Of a DNA stretch of 64,000 nt, positions 7,720-16,394 are shown in pieces. Position 1 is the first letter of the stretch. Every line of letters begins with the position of its first letter. The notes under the pieces were generated by a model, which had not been told where the DNA came from, made no database searches, and was given only the letters and a program-made list of their open reading frames with translations. This DNA comes from an uncultured Lachnospiraceae bacterium (GTDB lineage: Bacteria > Bacillota > Clostridia > Lachnospirales > Lachnospiraceae). Made by a program: the position numbers and the translations under genes. Location of the stretch: contig CAKRES010000002.1 in NCBI GenBank assembly GCA_934317845.1, forward strand, positions 1 to 64,000, read 5' to 3'.

Positions 7720-8592
7720 ATGACATCCATGAAAAAAAGTATTGGTATTTTGTATCTGTGTACTGGTCCATATGTATTGTTTTGGGAGGATTTCTTCCGA
7801 TCTTTTGAGGAGAAATTTTTGCCGGATGTAGAGAAGAAGTATTTTGTATTTACAGATGCAAAGCAGATTTATGCACAGGATCACGACCGTGTCAGGATAA
7901 CAAAAATTGAACCGCAGCCATGGCCACTTATTACTTTGTTTCGATTTGCAACATTTTTAAAGGTGGAAGAGGAACTTGAAAAATGTGATTATGTCATGTT
8001 TTCCAATGCAAATATGGTATGTAAGGAAGTGGTTTTCAAAGAAGAATTTCTGCCCCGCAGGGAAAAGGGAGAGGTTTTGTCCGTAACGGAACATCCGGGG
8101 TATTTTGGTGCACGCAAAATCTGTTTTCCATATGAGCGGCGAAAAGAATCCAGTGCGTATGTTTCATATAACGCTGGTGAACATTATGTGATAGGTGCTA
8201 TGTTTTGTGGTACGAGCGAAGCGTTTCTTCGGATGTCTAAAACGTTAAAATATAATATCGAAGAAGATTTAAAAAAGAATATAATCGCCAGATGGCATGA
8301 TGAATCCCAGCTTAACCGTTATATCATTAGTAAGCCGGGGATTCGCTTCCTTTCTCCATCCTATTGCTATCCATGTGGAATGGAGGTTTCCTATGAAGCG
8401 AAGATTGCAGCGGTAAGCAAACAGGCAAAATTTGATGTTCGGACATTTAAGGGGCAGAACGAGAAAAAAAGCAGCAGCCTCCGAACGATGCTTGGAAAGC
8501 TGAAGAGAACGCTTATGTTAAAGGAGCGTATGTTCTGGCTCTTAGATACCTTGCTGCAGAAACATATGGGAGAAATAAAAGATGCAGAATAA
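7720..8592 (+). CDS. GT6 family glycosyltransferase (ABO/alpha-Gal type) with an NAN motif
   Basis: A 290-residue protein. IGILYLCTGPYVLFWEDFF at the N-terminus, FSNANMVC at about 95-101, the acceptor-side segment YERRKESSAYV, the AMFCGT segment and WHDESQLNRYI are the GT6 signatures shared with mammalian histo-blood-group transferases. These retaining enzymes transfer alpha-Gal or alpha-GalNAc. The metal-binding DxD of animal enzymes is replaced by Asn96-Ala-Asn98, the state known from bacterial GT6 such as Bacteroides ovatus GT6a, which are metal-independent. The start at ATG 7720 fits AGGAG at 7709-7713; GTG 7717 and ATG 7729 are alternatives. It overlaps the next gene by 11 bases. Confidence 0.9.
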   Translation: MTSMKKSIGILYLCTGPYVLFWEDFFRSFEEKFLPDVEKKYFVFTDAKQIYAQDHDRVRITKIEPQPWPLITLFRFATFLKVEEELEKCDYVMFSNANMVCKEVVFKEEFLPRREKGEVLSVTEHPGYFGARKICFPYERRKESSAYVSYNAGEHYVIGAMFCGTSEAFLRMSKTLKYNIEEDLKKNIIARWHDESQLNRYIISKPGIRFLSPSYCYPCGMEVSYEAKIAAVSKQAKFDVRTFKGQNEKKSSSLRTMLGKLKRTLMLKERMFWLLDTLLQKHMGEIKDAE

Positions 8593-10132
8593 AAAGGCAA
8601 CTTTAATCAATATATTTGCTGCATTTGTTGCGTTCGGTGTGCAGATGTTTATCAGCTTCTGGCTGTCCCCGTTTGTGGTGGGAAAGCTTGGAGAGGAAGC
8701 ATATGGATTTATCAACCTGGCAAATAATTTTGTGTCGTATGCCAGTCTATTGTCGGTTGCGATCAATTCCATGGCGTGCCGCTATATTTCGGTTTCCTAT
8801 AATTCCGGACGACTGGATGAAGCAAAATCCTATTTTTGTTCTGTGTTTATTGCAAACTGCTTTTTATATGGGATTATTTTAATTTTTTCCATTTTGTTTA
8901 TTGGGAAAATGGAGCTTGTCATCCACATTTCACCGTCACTTCTTGTTCAGGTCAAGTTGACATTTCTATTCAGTTTTATCAACATGGGAACTTCTCTGAT
9001 CGGTACGGTTTATACGGCGGCAGCATTTTCTACCAATCAGATGCAGTATAATTCATTGGTGCAGATGATTTCCAATGTAGGAAAAAGTGTGCTGGTATTT
9101 GTTTTATTTTCTATATTACCTGCAAAAATATATTATTTGAGTGTAGCAACTTTAGTGGCAGGTGTGATGACGCTTGTTGGAAATTACTATGTAACGAAGA
9201 AGTTGTTTCAGGATTTTTGTATAGAAAAAAATTTATTTGATCTTCAGAAATTGAAACAATTGACAAAATCCGGATCGTGGGTGCTTTTATCCAATATCAG
9301 CAATCTTTTGTTAAATGGGCTGGATCTGTTGTTTAGCAACTGGTTTATCAGTAGTGCGATCATGGGAAGACTTTCGCTTGCCAAACAGATACCAATGGCG
9401 CTGAGTAACGCATTGGGCGTATTTTCGAGCATTTTTTCTTCAGCATTAACAAAAGTGTTTGCGCAAAATGGAGAGCATCATCTGATTGAGGAAGCAAAGG
9501 CACAGCTTAAGATCATAACAATATTTTTTACTGTCCCATATGCCGGGATTATAGTGTTTGGGAAGAAATTTTTAGAGCTGTGGCTTCGGCAGACAGAGTA
9601 TGGACAGGTACAGTATCGGGAGATTTATATATTGATGCTTCTTGTGCTGCTGGACATTGTGATCAGCACGTATATGTATAGTATTCATTCTGTATTTGTA
9701 GCGGTGGATAAGGTGAAGGTATATTCCATAATCCTGTTTTTTTCCAGCATCCTCAGTATGGGAGTCACGCTTTTGTTATTACGGTGGACATCGCTTGGCA
9801 TATATGCCATTGCCGGAACGAGCAGTGTCGTGCTTGGATTTACGCACGGAGTGATCGTGCCGGGGTGTGCTGCCAGATTGCTGGACAAACCGGTGTGGCT
9901 GTTTTGGAAAACAGAGGCAAGATCCTGGTTTACCTTAGGGATGATCAGCATTTTATTTGCCGGAATGATAAATGTGATGCAGTTTTCCGGATGGGGACTG
10001 TTCTTTATAAATATTGTTGTGGCAGCAGTGATCGGATATCCGGTATCTTTTCTTTTGGTTTTCAATCACACAGAAAAGAGAAAAATGAAAAACTGGTTGT
10101 CAGAGAAAATAAGACTGCATAAGAAGAAATGA
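8582..10132 (+). CDS. Wzx-type polysaccharide flippase (MOP superfamily)
   Basis: A 516-residue, 12-14-helix membrane protein. N-terminal ATLINIFAAFVAFGVQMFISFWLSPFVVGKLGEEAYGF is the MATE/oligosaccharide-flippase opening, followed by the internal repeats typical of the family. It should carry undecaprenyl-linked oligosaccharides across the membrane. It overlaps the GT6 gene by 11 bases, so the pair is translationally coupled. The unit flipped probably carries the residue added by GT6 (inference). A second export route (Wzm/Wzt) is found at 60.3-62.4 kb. Confidence 0.9.
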   Translation: MQNKKATLINIFAAFVAFGVQMFISFWLSPFVVGKLGEEAYGFINLANNFVSYASLLSVAINSMACRYISVSYNSGRLDEAKSYFCSVFIANCFLYGIILIFSILFIGKMELVIHISPSLLVQVKLTFLFSFINMGTSLIGTVYTAAAFSTNQMQYNSLVQMISNVGKSVLVFVLFSILPAKIYYLSVATLVAGVMTLVGNYYVTKKLFQDFCIEKNLFDLQKLKQLTKSGSWVLLSNISNLLLNGLDLLFSNWFISSAIMGRLSLAKQIPMALSNALGVFSSIFSSALTKVFAQNGEHHLIEEAKAQLKIITIFFTVPYAGIIVFGKKFLELWLRQTEYGQVQYREIYILMLLVLLDIVISTYMYSIHSVFVAVDKVKVYSIILFFSSILSMGVTLLLLRWTSLGIYAIAGTSSVVLGFTHGVIVPGCAARLLDKPVWLFWKTEARSWFTLGMISILFAGMINVMQFSGWGLFFINIVVAAVIGYPVSFLLVFNHTEKRKMKNWLSEKIRLHKKK

Positions 10133-10144
10133 AAGAAAAAGTGC

Positions 10145-10173
10145 TTGCATTTGTTTTTTCTCTATGATAAGAT
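10145..10173 (+). promoter_or_regulatory. Promoter of the rpsF-ssb-rpsR operon
   Basis: TTGCAT, a 17-base spacer and TAAGAT, placed about 75 bases before the rpsF start. It follows the Wzx stop closely and has no terminator before it, so some read-through from the glycan operon is possible. Confidence 0.75.
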
Positions 10174-10201
10174 AGTCGGGTGTGATAATAATTATTCCTT
10201 G

Positions 10202-10219
10202 CTCTTTTCTTAAGAAGAG
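10202..10219 (+). other. Hairpin in the rpsF leader
   Basis: CTCTTTT and AAGAAGAG form a short stem directly before the GGCCAGAGACC segment and the AAAGGAGGT ribosome binding site. rpsF leaders in many bacteria bind S6:S18; the position fits, but I do not see the defining bulged CCG motif. Confidence 0.3.
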
Positions 10220-10250
10220 GGCCAGAGACCAAAAGGAGGTGCTAACAACT

Positions 10251-10538
10251 ATGAATAAGTATGAATTAGCGTTGGTTGTTAATGCAAAAATCGAAGATGA
10301 CGTTAGAGCAAGCGTAGTTGAGAAGGCGAAAGAGATCATCACAACTTTCGGCGGAACTATCACTAACGTTGATGAAGCTGGTAAGAAGACATTAGCTTAC
10401 GAGATTCAGAAGATGAATGTTGGTTATTACTATTTCATCCAATTCGATGCAGAATCTGAGACGCCGGCAGAAGTTGAGTCAAGACTTCGTATCATGGATA
10501 ACGTACTTAGATTCTTATGCGTAAAACAGGACGCATAA
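10251..10538 (+). CDS. rpsF: 30S ribosomal protein S6
   Basis: A 95-residue protein, the normal S6 length, starting MNKYELALVVNAKIED and containing KKTLAYEIQKMNVGYYYFIQF and the RIMDNVLRFLCVK end. It binds S18 and 16S rRNA in the platform of the small subunit. The start at 10251 follows AAAGGAGG with a 12-base gap; upstream in-frame codons are leader. It is first in the canonical rpsF-ssb-rpsR operon. Confidence 0.97.
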   Translation: MNKYELALVVNAKIEDDVRASVVEKAKEIITTFGGTITNVDEAGKKTLAYEIQKMNVGYYYFIQFDAESETPAEVESRLRIMDNVLRFLCVKQDA

Positions 10539-10557
10539 CGAAGAGGAGGAATCCATA

Positions 10558-10998
10558 ATGAATAAAGTCATTTTAATGGGTCGTCTGACCCGTGATCCTG
10601 AGATTCGTTATTCTCAGGGAGCTTCACAGACTGCGGTAGGAAGATTTTCTTTGGCCGTAGACAGAAGATTTAAACGTGAAGGTCAGCCAGATGCTGATTT
10701 CTTCAACTGTACTACATTTGGAAAGCAGAGCGAGTTTGTTGAGAAATATTTACATCAGGGTACTAAGGTAGTGGTTACCGGACGTATCCAGAATGACAAT
10801 TACACAAACAGCAATGGCGAGAAAGTGTATTCTGTACAGGTGATCGTAGAAGAGATCGAGTTTGCAGAGAGCAAGAATGCCAGCCAGAGTTACAATGGCG
10901 GTGCCCCTGCAGGTGGTGGAGCACCGGCTCCAAGTGCAGCATCCGGTGATGGTTTTATCAATATTGAGAGTGGTGTAGAGGAGACTCTGCCATTCTAG
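10558..10998 (+). CDS. ssb: Single-stranded DNA-binding protein
   Basis: A 146-residue protein: an OB-fold (1-105; MNKVILMGRLTRDPEIRYSQ, VTGRIQNDNYTN), a Gly/Pro/Ala-rich linker, and the acidic tip EETLPF that recruits replication and repair partners. It sits between rpsF and rpsR as in most Firmicutes. GAAGAGGAGG provides its ribosome binding site. Confidence 0.96.
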   Translation: MNKVILMGRLTRDPEIRYSQGASQTAVGRFSLAVDRRFKREGQPDADFFNCTTFGKQSEFVEKYLHQGTKVVVTGRIQNDNYTNSNGEKVYSVQVIVEEIEFAESKNASQSYNGGAPAGGGAPAPSAASGDGFINIESGVEETLPF

Positions 10999-11019
10999 TT
11001 TGAACAGGAGGTTAATGTC

Positions 11020-11283
11020 ATGGCATATAATAAGAGTGAGCATTCTGATTCTCCAATGAGAAGAAGACCAAGCCGCAGAAGAAAAAAAGTATGTGTATTC
11101 TGTGCGGATAAGAATGCAGTCATTGATTATAAGGATACAGATAAATTAAGCAGATACATCTCTGAGAGAGGAAAGATCCTTCCTCGTCGTATCACAGGTA
11201 ACTGTGCAAAGCATCAGAGAGCTTTAACTGTAGCGATCAAGAGAGCACGTCACGTAGCTTTATTGCCTTATACTACAGACTAA
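11020..11283 (+). CDS. rpsR: 30S ribosomal protein S18
   Basis: An 87-residue protein with an Arg-rich start ([11 protein letters not shown]) and the S18 core [17 protein letters not shown] to RHVALLPY. The CVFC and NCAKHQ cysteines and histidine correspond to the zinc-binding S18 form. It is the last gene of the operon and a strong terminator follows 12 bases later. Confidence 0.97.
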   Translation: MAYNKSEHSDSPMRRRPSRRRKKVCVFCADKNAVIDYKDTDKLSRYISERGKILPRRITGNCAKHQRALTVAIKRARHVALLPYTTD

Positions 11284-11295
11284 GAAGAAGTTCGG

Positions 11296-11324
11296 ATCCA
11301 CCAGCAGATGCTGGTGGATTTTTT
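11296..11324 (+). terminator. Terminator of the rpsF operon
   Basis: A perfect stem ATCCACCAGC-AGA-TGCTGGTGGAT, with the last T residues opening into a six-T tract. Confidence 0.92.
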
Positions 11325-11417
11325 ACATTTACGAAGGTGATGACGGGTAAATCGCATCCGTGCCGGAAGGTTTCATTGTATGGCAGGGTGGCTTAGCAAA
11401 ACAGGGAGGTAAGAACA

Positions 11418-12164
11418 ATGTTAAAGGTAGTGATCTTAGCAGCAGGAAAAGGAACAAGAATGAAGTCTGCACTTCCAAAGGTGCTGCATCAGGTAATGGG
11501 AAAAGCAATGGTTCAGTATTCGATCGATGCTGCAAAACAAGCGGGTGCAGATGAGGTGTGCGTGATCGTGGGGTATGAAGGCGGTCAGGTCAAGGAAGCG
11601 GTAGAAAAGGCATATCCGGGCGAAACCATCACATTTGCAGAACAGAAGGAGCAGCTTGGAACCGGGCATGCGGTGATGTGTGCGAAGGACTTTATCGGCA
11701 GGGAAGGGCAGGTGCTGATCCTTTGTGGAGATACGCCGCTGATCAAGGGAGAAACATTAAAGAATCTGGTGGCAAGACATATGGAGAAGCACAATACAGT
11801 CACTATGCTTTCTACCATTCTTGCGGATCCGACCGGATACGGACGTATTATCCGGGACGAAAATGGAAACTTTATAAAGAATGTAGAGCATAAGGATGCG
11901 ACAGAGCAGGAACGCGCTTTTAAAGAGGTCAATTCCGGTATGTATCTGTTTGAGGCAGATGCGCTTTATGACAGCTTAGGAAAGCTGAAAAATGACAATG
12001 CACAAAACGAGTATTATCTTCCGGATACATTGTCGATCATCAAGGCAGAGGGCGGACGTGTGGATGCCGTCGTGACGGAGGATGAGACAGAGATCATGGG
12101 TGTTAATTCCAAAGAGCAGCTTTCAGAGGCAGAGGCTGTCATGCAGCAGAGACAACGTGCATAA
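11418..12164 (+). CDS. GlmU-like N-acetylglucosamine-1-phosphate uridylyltransferase, single-domain
   Basis: A 248-residue protein matching only the N-terminal pyrophosphorylase half of GlmU: LAAGKGTRMKSALPKVLH (nucleotide-binding), KEQLGTGHAVM, LCGDTPLI, DPTGYGRIIRDENG and EVNSGMY. It should make UDP-GlcNAc from GlcNAc-1-P and UTP. The left-handed beta-helix acetyltransferase half of normal GlmU (about 450 residues) is absent, and the reading frame ends cleanly 17 bases before pth, so this is not a recent frameshift in the visible sequence. The glmU-pth-mfd order matches Firmicute synteny with prs missing. GlcN-1-P acetylation must be done elsewhere. Confidence 0.85.
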   Translation: MLKVVILAAGKGTRMKSALPKVLHQVMGKAMVQYSIDAAKQAGADEVCVIVGYEGGQVKEAVEKAYPGETITFAEQKEQLGTGHAVMCAKDFIGREGQVLILCGDTPLIKGETLKNLVARHMEKHNTVTMLSTILADPTGYGRIIRDENGNFIKNVEHKDATEQERAFKEVNSGMYLFEADALYDSLGKLKNDNAQNEYYLPDTLSIIKAEGGRVDAVVTEDETEIMGVNSKEQLSEAEAVMQQRQRA

Positions 12165-12181
12165 ACTGACAGGAGAGAGCA

Positions 12182-12751
12182 ATGAAGATTATTGTAGGAC
12201 TTGGAAATCCCGGAATGGAATATGTGGGAACAAGACATAATGTTGGATTTGAGACGATCGACCGTATTTCAGAAGCATATGACATCCCACTGCGTCAGCA
12301 GAAGTTAAAGGGTGTATATGGACAAGGTATCATTCACGGAGAAAAGGTGCTCCTTGTAAAGCCGATGACCTATATGAACTTAAGCGGAGAATGTGTGGGT
12401 GCTGTTGCGCGCTTTTATAAGGTGCAGCCAAAGGATGTGATCGTGATCTATGATGACATCAATCTGGATGTGGGACAGCTTCGCATCCGGGAAAAGGGAA
12501 GTGCCGGAGGGCATAACGGGATCAAGAGCATTATCTCCCATCTAAACAGTGAGGAGTTTCCACGGATCAGGATCGGAGTAGGTATGAAGCGCATTGGACA
12601 GGATCTGGCCAATCATGTGCTGAGCCATTTTTCCGGAGAACAGCTGGAGGCTGTGGCGGAAGGTATGGAAAACGCAGTAAAAGCTGCAGAGCTGATGGTA
12701 GCCGGACAGACGGCAAAGGCAATGAATACCTATAATGGAAAGAAAAAATAA
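12182..12751 (+). CDS. pth: Aminoacyl-tRNA (peptidyl-tRNA) hydrolase
   Basis: A 189-residue protein of standard length. It contains IVGLGNPGMEYVGTRHNVGF (catalytic His in TRHN), KPMTYMNLSG, VIYDDINLDVGQLRIREKGSAGGHNG and HVLSHF. It recycles peptidyl-tRNA released from stalled ribosomes. It is 17 bases behind the GlmU-like gene and 15 before mfd. Confidence 0.97.
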   Translation: MKIIVGLGNPGMEYVGTRHNVGFETIDRISEAYDIPLRQQKLKGVYGQGIIHGEKVLLVKPMTYMNLSGECVGAVARFYKVQPKDVIVIYDDINLDVGQLRIREKGSAGGHNGIKSIISHLNSEEFPRIRIGVGMKRIGQDLANHVLSHFSGEQLEAVAEGMENAVKAAELMVAGQTAKAMNTYNGKKK

Positions 12752-12766
12752 GCAGGTGAAGATAGC

Positions 12767-15700
12767 ATGAAATGGTTGGAACAGGCATTTTCTGACACGG
12801 AAGCAATGAAGCAGATCAGGGATGTGCTTTCCCGCGGGGAAATGCCGCTGCAGATCAATGGCTGTGTTGACGTGCAGGTCGCACACATGATGTATCTGCT
12901 GGGACAGGACTGCCCGTTGAAATTGATCGTTACTTACAGTGAGGAACGGGCAAGAAAACTTTATGAGGATTACCACTGCTTTGACCGCAGTGTGCTCTAT
13001 TATCCGGCAAAGGATGCGCTGTTTTACAGTGCGGATATCCATTCCGGCGTCACTCAGAGCCAGCGTCTTGCAGTGATGAAACAGATTGTGGAAACGGGAT
13101 CGGCAACTGTGGTAACAACCATAGATGGCGGTCTTGATCGCTTGCTTACGTTAGAGCAGATGCGTGCCTTCTGCGTCAGCCTTAAAGTAGAGCAGCAGCT
13201 TTCCTTAACGGAATTTTCGGAACAACTTGTGGATCTTGGCTATGAAAATGTTGCAATGGTACAGAAGCCGGGCGAATATGCGATCCGTGGTGGCATTTTA
13301 GATCTGTTTCCTACAGGAGAGGAGGCTCCTTACCGTGTGGAGCTCTGGGGCGATGAGATCGATACGATAAGAAGCTTTGACGTAGAGAGCCAGCGTTCCA
13401 TTGAACAGGTGGATGCGATCACCATTTTCCCGGCGACAGAGATGCCGCTTACAAAGAAGCGGTTGAAAATGGGACAGATTGCTTTGGAGGCGGAGTATGA
13501 TGTCTGTTATAACCAGTATCTGGCAGAGAGAAAAGAAAATGAGGCTGCCAATTTAAAGTACAGCATCAGTGGCGTGATCGAAGCACTTTCCACTTATCGT
13601 TTAGATGCCGGGATCGACAGTTTTCTACCGTATTTTTATAAAGAGACCGCGTCTTTGTTTGATCTGTTTTCCGGGGAGGGCGGACGCATTTTCTTAGAGG
13701 AGCCGAGCTGGGTAAAGGAAACACTTTCGGCAAGTATGAAGGAATTTTGTGACAGCATGGAGGATCGGATCCTTGGTGGTTATATGCTGCCCGGACAAAA
13801 GGAGATCTTTTACCGGGAGGAGGAGATCGGGCAGCGTCTGCAGCATGGGCCGATCATTTATTTTTCCAAGATCGGATACCGTGATCCGGCCTATGCTGCG
13901 GCAGCCGAGGTGGAATTTCACGGGCAGACGACCAATACTTACCGGAATCATTTTGAACTGCTGCTTTCGGATCTGCGCCGCTGGCAGAAGGATGCGTACC
14001 GCGTTATGCTGCTTTGCGGTTCTGACCATCGTGGAAAGCATCTGACCGAAGAATTTATGGAAGCGGGGCTTTCGGCGTATTATAAAGAGGAGCTTAACGA
14101 TGAAGTGGCACCGGGACAGATTGCAGTTACGGTTGGAAGCATCAGCAGTGGATTTGTCTACGTCAATGAGAAGATCGTCATTTTATCCGAGGATGATATT
14201 ATCCGCAGAAAAACGAAGAAACGGCGCAGCAGAGCACGGTTTAAGGGTGAGGTCATCAAGAATTTTGACGACCTGAGCATTGGAGATTATGTGGTGCATG
14301 TTGACCGGGGAGTCGGCATTTACCGCGGTATCGTGCAGCGGGAGCTGGATGATATTATTAGGGATTATATTTCCATCGAATATGCCGGCGGAGATATGTA
14401 TTATATCAATGTCAACCAGATGGATAAGGTGCAGCGGTATGCGAGCAGTGATTCCAAAAAGCCGAAGCTGAATAAGCTTGGTTCCAAGGACTGGGAGAAG
14501 ACAAAGAACCGCGTGCAAAAGCAGGTTGGTGTGCTTGCAAAGGAGCTGGTGACCTTGTATGCGATCCGGCAGCAGAAACAGGGCTTTGCCTGTGAACCGG
14601 ACACCGTATGGCAGACGGAGTTCGAGGAGCAGTTCCCGTATGAGGAGACAAATGACCAGCAAAAAGCGATCGATGAGACCAAGGCAGATATGGAGAGTAC
14701 CAAGATCATGGATCGTCTGATCTGTGGTGATGTGGGGTATGGAAAGACGGAGGTAGCACTTCGCGCCGCATTTAAAGCGGTGACCAACTCCAAGCAGGTT
14801 GTATATCTGGTGCCGACTACCGTGCTGGCACAGCAGCATTTTAACACGTTTACGGAGCGGATGAAGGCGTATCCGATCACGATCAAAATGTTGTCGCGGT
14901 TTTGTACGAAAAAGGAACAGGAGGAAACGATCAAGGGCTTAAAGAGCGGGGAAGTAGACATTGTCATCGGTACCCACCGTGTATTTAGCAAGGATGTCAC
15001 TTACCGGAATCTGGGACTTTTGATCATCGACGAGGAGCAGCGGTTTGGCGTTACGCACAAGGAGCGCATCAAACAGATGAAAAAGGATGTCGATGTACTC
15101 ACACTTACTGCAACGCCGATCCCGAGAACACTGCATATGAGCCTTTCCGGCATTCGGGATATGAGCCTGCTAAATGAGGCGCCGGTCAACCGTCATGCCA
15201 TCCAGACCTATGTGATGGAGTATAACGAGGAAATGATCAAGGAGGCGATCAAGCGTGAGATCGCCCGTGGCGGTCAGGTATACTATGTGTTCAACCGGGT
15301 AAAAAACATTGAGGAAATGACAGAAACGATCCGCCGGTTAGTGCCTGCAGCGCGCGTGGAATACGGACACGGACAGATGAGTGAGGTGCAGCTGGAGCGC
15401 GTGATGATGCGTTTTATCGAGGGTGAGATCGACGTACTGGTATCGACCACGATCATTGAAACGGGTATTGATATTCCGAATGTAAATACGATCATCATTC
15501 ATGATGCCGATAATTTTGGACTTTCGCAGCTTTACCAGCTTCGGGGGCGTGTCGGACGAAGTGGGCGCAGAGCCTTTGCATTTTTACTCTACCGGCGCAA
15601 CAAGCTGATCAAGGAAACGGCACAGAAGCGTCTGGAAGCCATCCGGGAATTTACAGATCTGGGTTCTGGTTTTAAGATCGCGATGCGGGATCTGGAGATC

Positions 15701-16303
15701 CGCGGAGCCGGAAATGTGCTCGGGGAGGATCAGTCCGGGCATCTGGAGGCAGTGGGATACGATCTTTACTGTCAGATGTTAAATCAGGCTCTGCTGGAAT
15801 TAAAGGGTGAAGGTACACCGGTTGTGATCGATACAACGATTGATCTGGAGCTTACGGCATATCTGCCGGCAGCTTATGTCAAAAATGAATTCCAGAAGCT
15901 GGCACTTTACAAACGCATCGCCTCCATTTCCACGAAAGAGGAGTGCTATGACATGACGGATGAGCTGATCGACCGTTATGGGGAGCTGCCGCAGGAAGTA
16001 TCGGATCTTTTAGAGATCGCATTGATTAAAAATCGGGCAAGCGGGTACTATATTACTAAGATCGTACAAAAAGAGGGACGCATCAAAATGGATCTTTACG
16101 AACGTGCTCCGGCAGATATTGGCAAGATGGATGCGCTGCTGAAAAAACACAAGGGAAAACTCCGCTTCTTAAACGAGAAAGTGCCGGCACTTGTGCTTGC
16201 GACCGGACACTTGAAGGAACGGGAGATCCTGCCTCACGTGCAGCAGCTGATGGAGGAGATCGGAGCATTGATGGAAGTGTCAAAAAACGAAGATATTTCT
16301 TAA
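12767..16303 (+). CDS. mfd: Transcription-repair coupling factor Mfd
   Basis: A full-length 1178-residue protein. The UvrB-homology module covers about 1-330 (GEYAIRGGILDLFPTG). A CarD-like RNA-polymerase-interaction domain starts near 505 (GDYVVHVDRGVGIYRG). The motor follows, with Walker A GDVGYGKTE near 654 and the DEEQ box near 755, and the ETGIDIPNVNTIII and QLRGRVGRS motifs. The D7 module lies at the end. It removes stalled RNA polymerase at lesions and recruits UvrA. It is co-transcribed with pth. Confidence 0.98.
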   Translation: MKWLEQAFSDTEAMKQIRDVLSRGEMPLQINGCVDVQVAHMMYLLGQDCPLKLIVTYSEERARKLYEDYHCFDRSVLYYPAKDALFYSADIHSGVTQSQRLAVMKQIVETGSATVVTTIDGGLDRLLTLEQMRAFCVSLKVEQQLSLTEFSEQLVDLGYENVAMVQKPGEYAIRGGILDLFPTGEEAPYRVELWGDEIDTIRSFDVESQRSIEQVDAITIFPATEMPLTKKRLKMGQIALEAEYDVCYNQYLAERKENEAANLKYSISGVIEALSTYRLDAGIDSFLPYFYKETASLFDLFSGEGGRIFLEEPSWVKETLSASMKEFCDSMEDRILGGYMLPGQKEIFYREEEIGQRLQHGPIIYFSKIGYRDPAYAAAAEVEFHGQTTNTYRNHFELLLSDLRRWQKDAYRVMLLCGSDHRGKHLTEEFMEAGLSAYYKEELNDEVAPGQIAVTVGSISSGFVYVNEKIVILSEDDIIRRKTKKRRSRARFKGEVIKNFDDLSIGDYVVHVDRGVGIYRGIVQRELDDIIRDYISIEYAGGDMYYINVNQMDKVQRYASSDSKKPKLNKLGSKDWEKTKNRVQKQVGVLAKELVTLYAIRQQKQGFACEPDTVWQTEFEEQFPYEETNDQQKAIDETKADMESTKIMDRLICGDVGYGKTEVALRAAFKAVTNSKQVVYLVPTTVLAQQHFNTFTERMKAYPITIKMLSRFCTKKEQEETIKGLKSGEVDIVIGTHRVFSKDVTYRNLGLLIIDEEQRFGVTHKERIKQMKKDVDVLTLTATPIPRTLHMSLSGIRDMSLLNEAPVNRHAIQTYVMEYNEEMIKEAIKREIARGGQVYYVFNRVKNIEEMTETIRRLVPAARVEYGHGQMSEVQLERVMMRFIEGEIDVLVSTTIIETGIDIPNVNTIIIHDADNFGLSQLYQLRGRVGRSGRRAFAFLLYRRNKLIKETAQKRLEAIREFTDLGSGFKIAMRDLEIRGAGNVLGEDQSGHLEAVGYDLYCQMLNQALLELKGEGTPVVIDTTIDLELTAYLPAAYVKNEFQKLALYKRIASISTKEECYDMTDELIDRYGELPQEVSDLLEIALIKNRASGYYITKIVQKEGRIKMDLYERAPADIGKMDALLKKHKGKLRFLNEKVPALVLATGHLKEREILPHVQQLMEEIGALMEVSKNEDIS

Positions 16304-16319
16304 AAAACAGTGAAAGCGG

Positions 16320-16348
16320 TTGCTTAAGCACGCAACATATACTATAAT
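16320..16348 (+). promoter_or_regulatory. Promoter of the parvulin lipoprotein gene
   Basis: TTGCTT, a 17-base spacer and a consensus TATAAT, 47 bases before the start codon, with an AGGAGG ribosome binding site at 16383-16388. Confidence 0.85.
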
Positions 16349-16394
16349 TATTACTTAGTGAAATTGCGCTTTTTGCGCGTTTAGGAGGAACATT

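Noticed and set aside
10174..10250. S6:S18-binding leader motif before rpsF
   Set aside because: A hairpin is present, but the bulged CCG core that defines the motif is not visible, so only the hairpin is reported.
11418..12181. Frameshifted full-length GlmU
   Set aside because: Only 17 bases separate the stop from pth, so there is no room for an acetyltransferase half in any frame.
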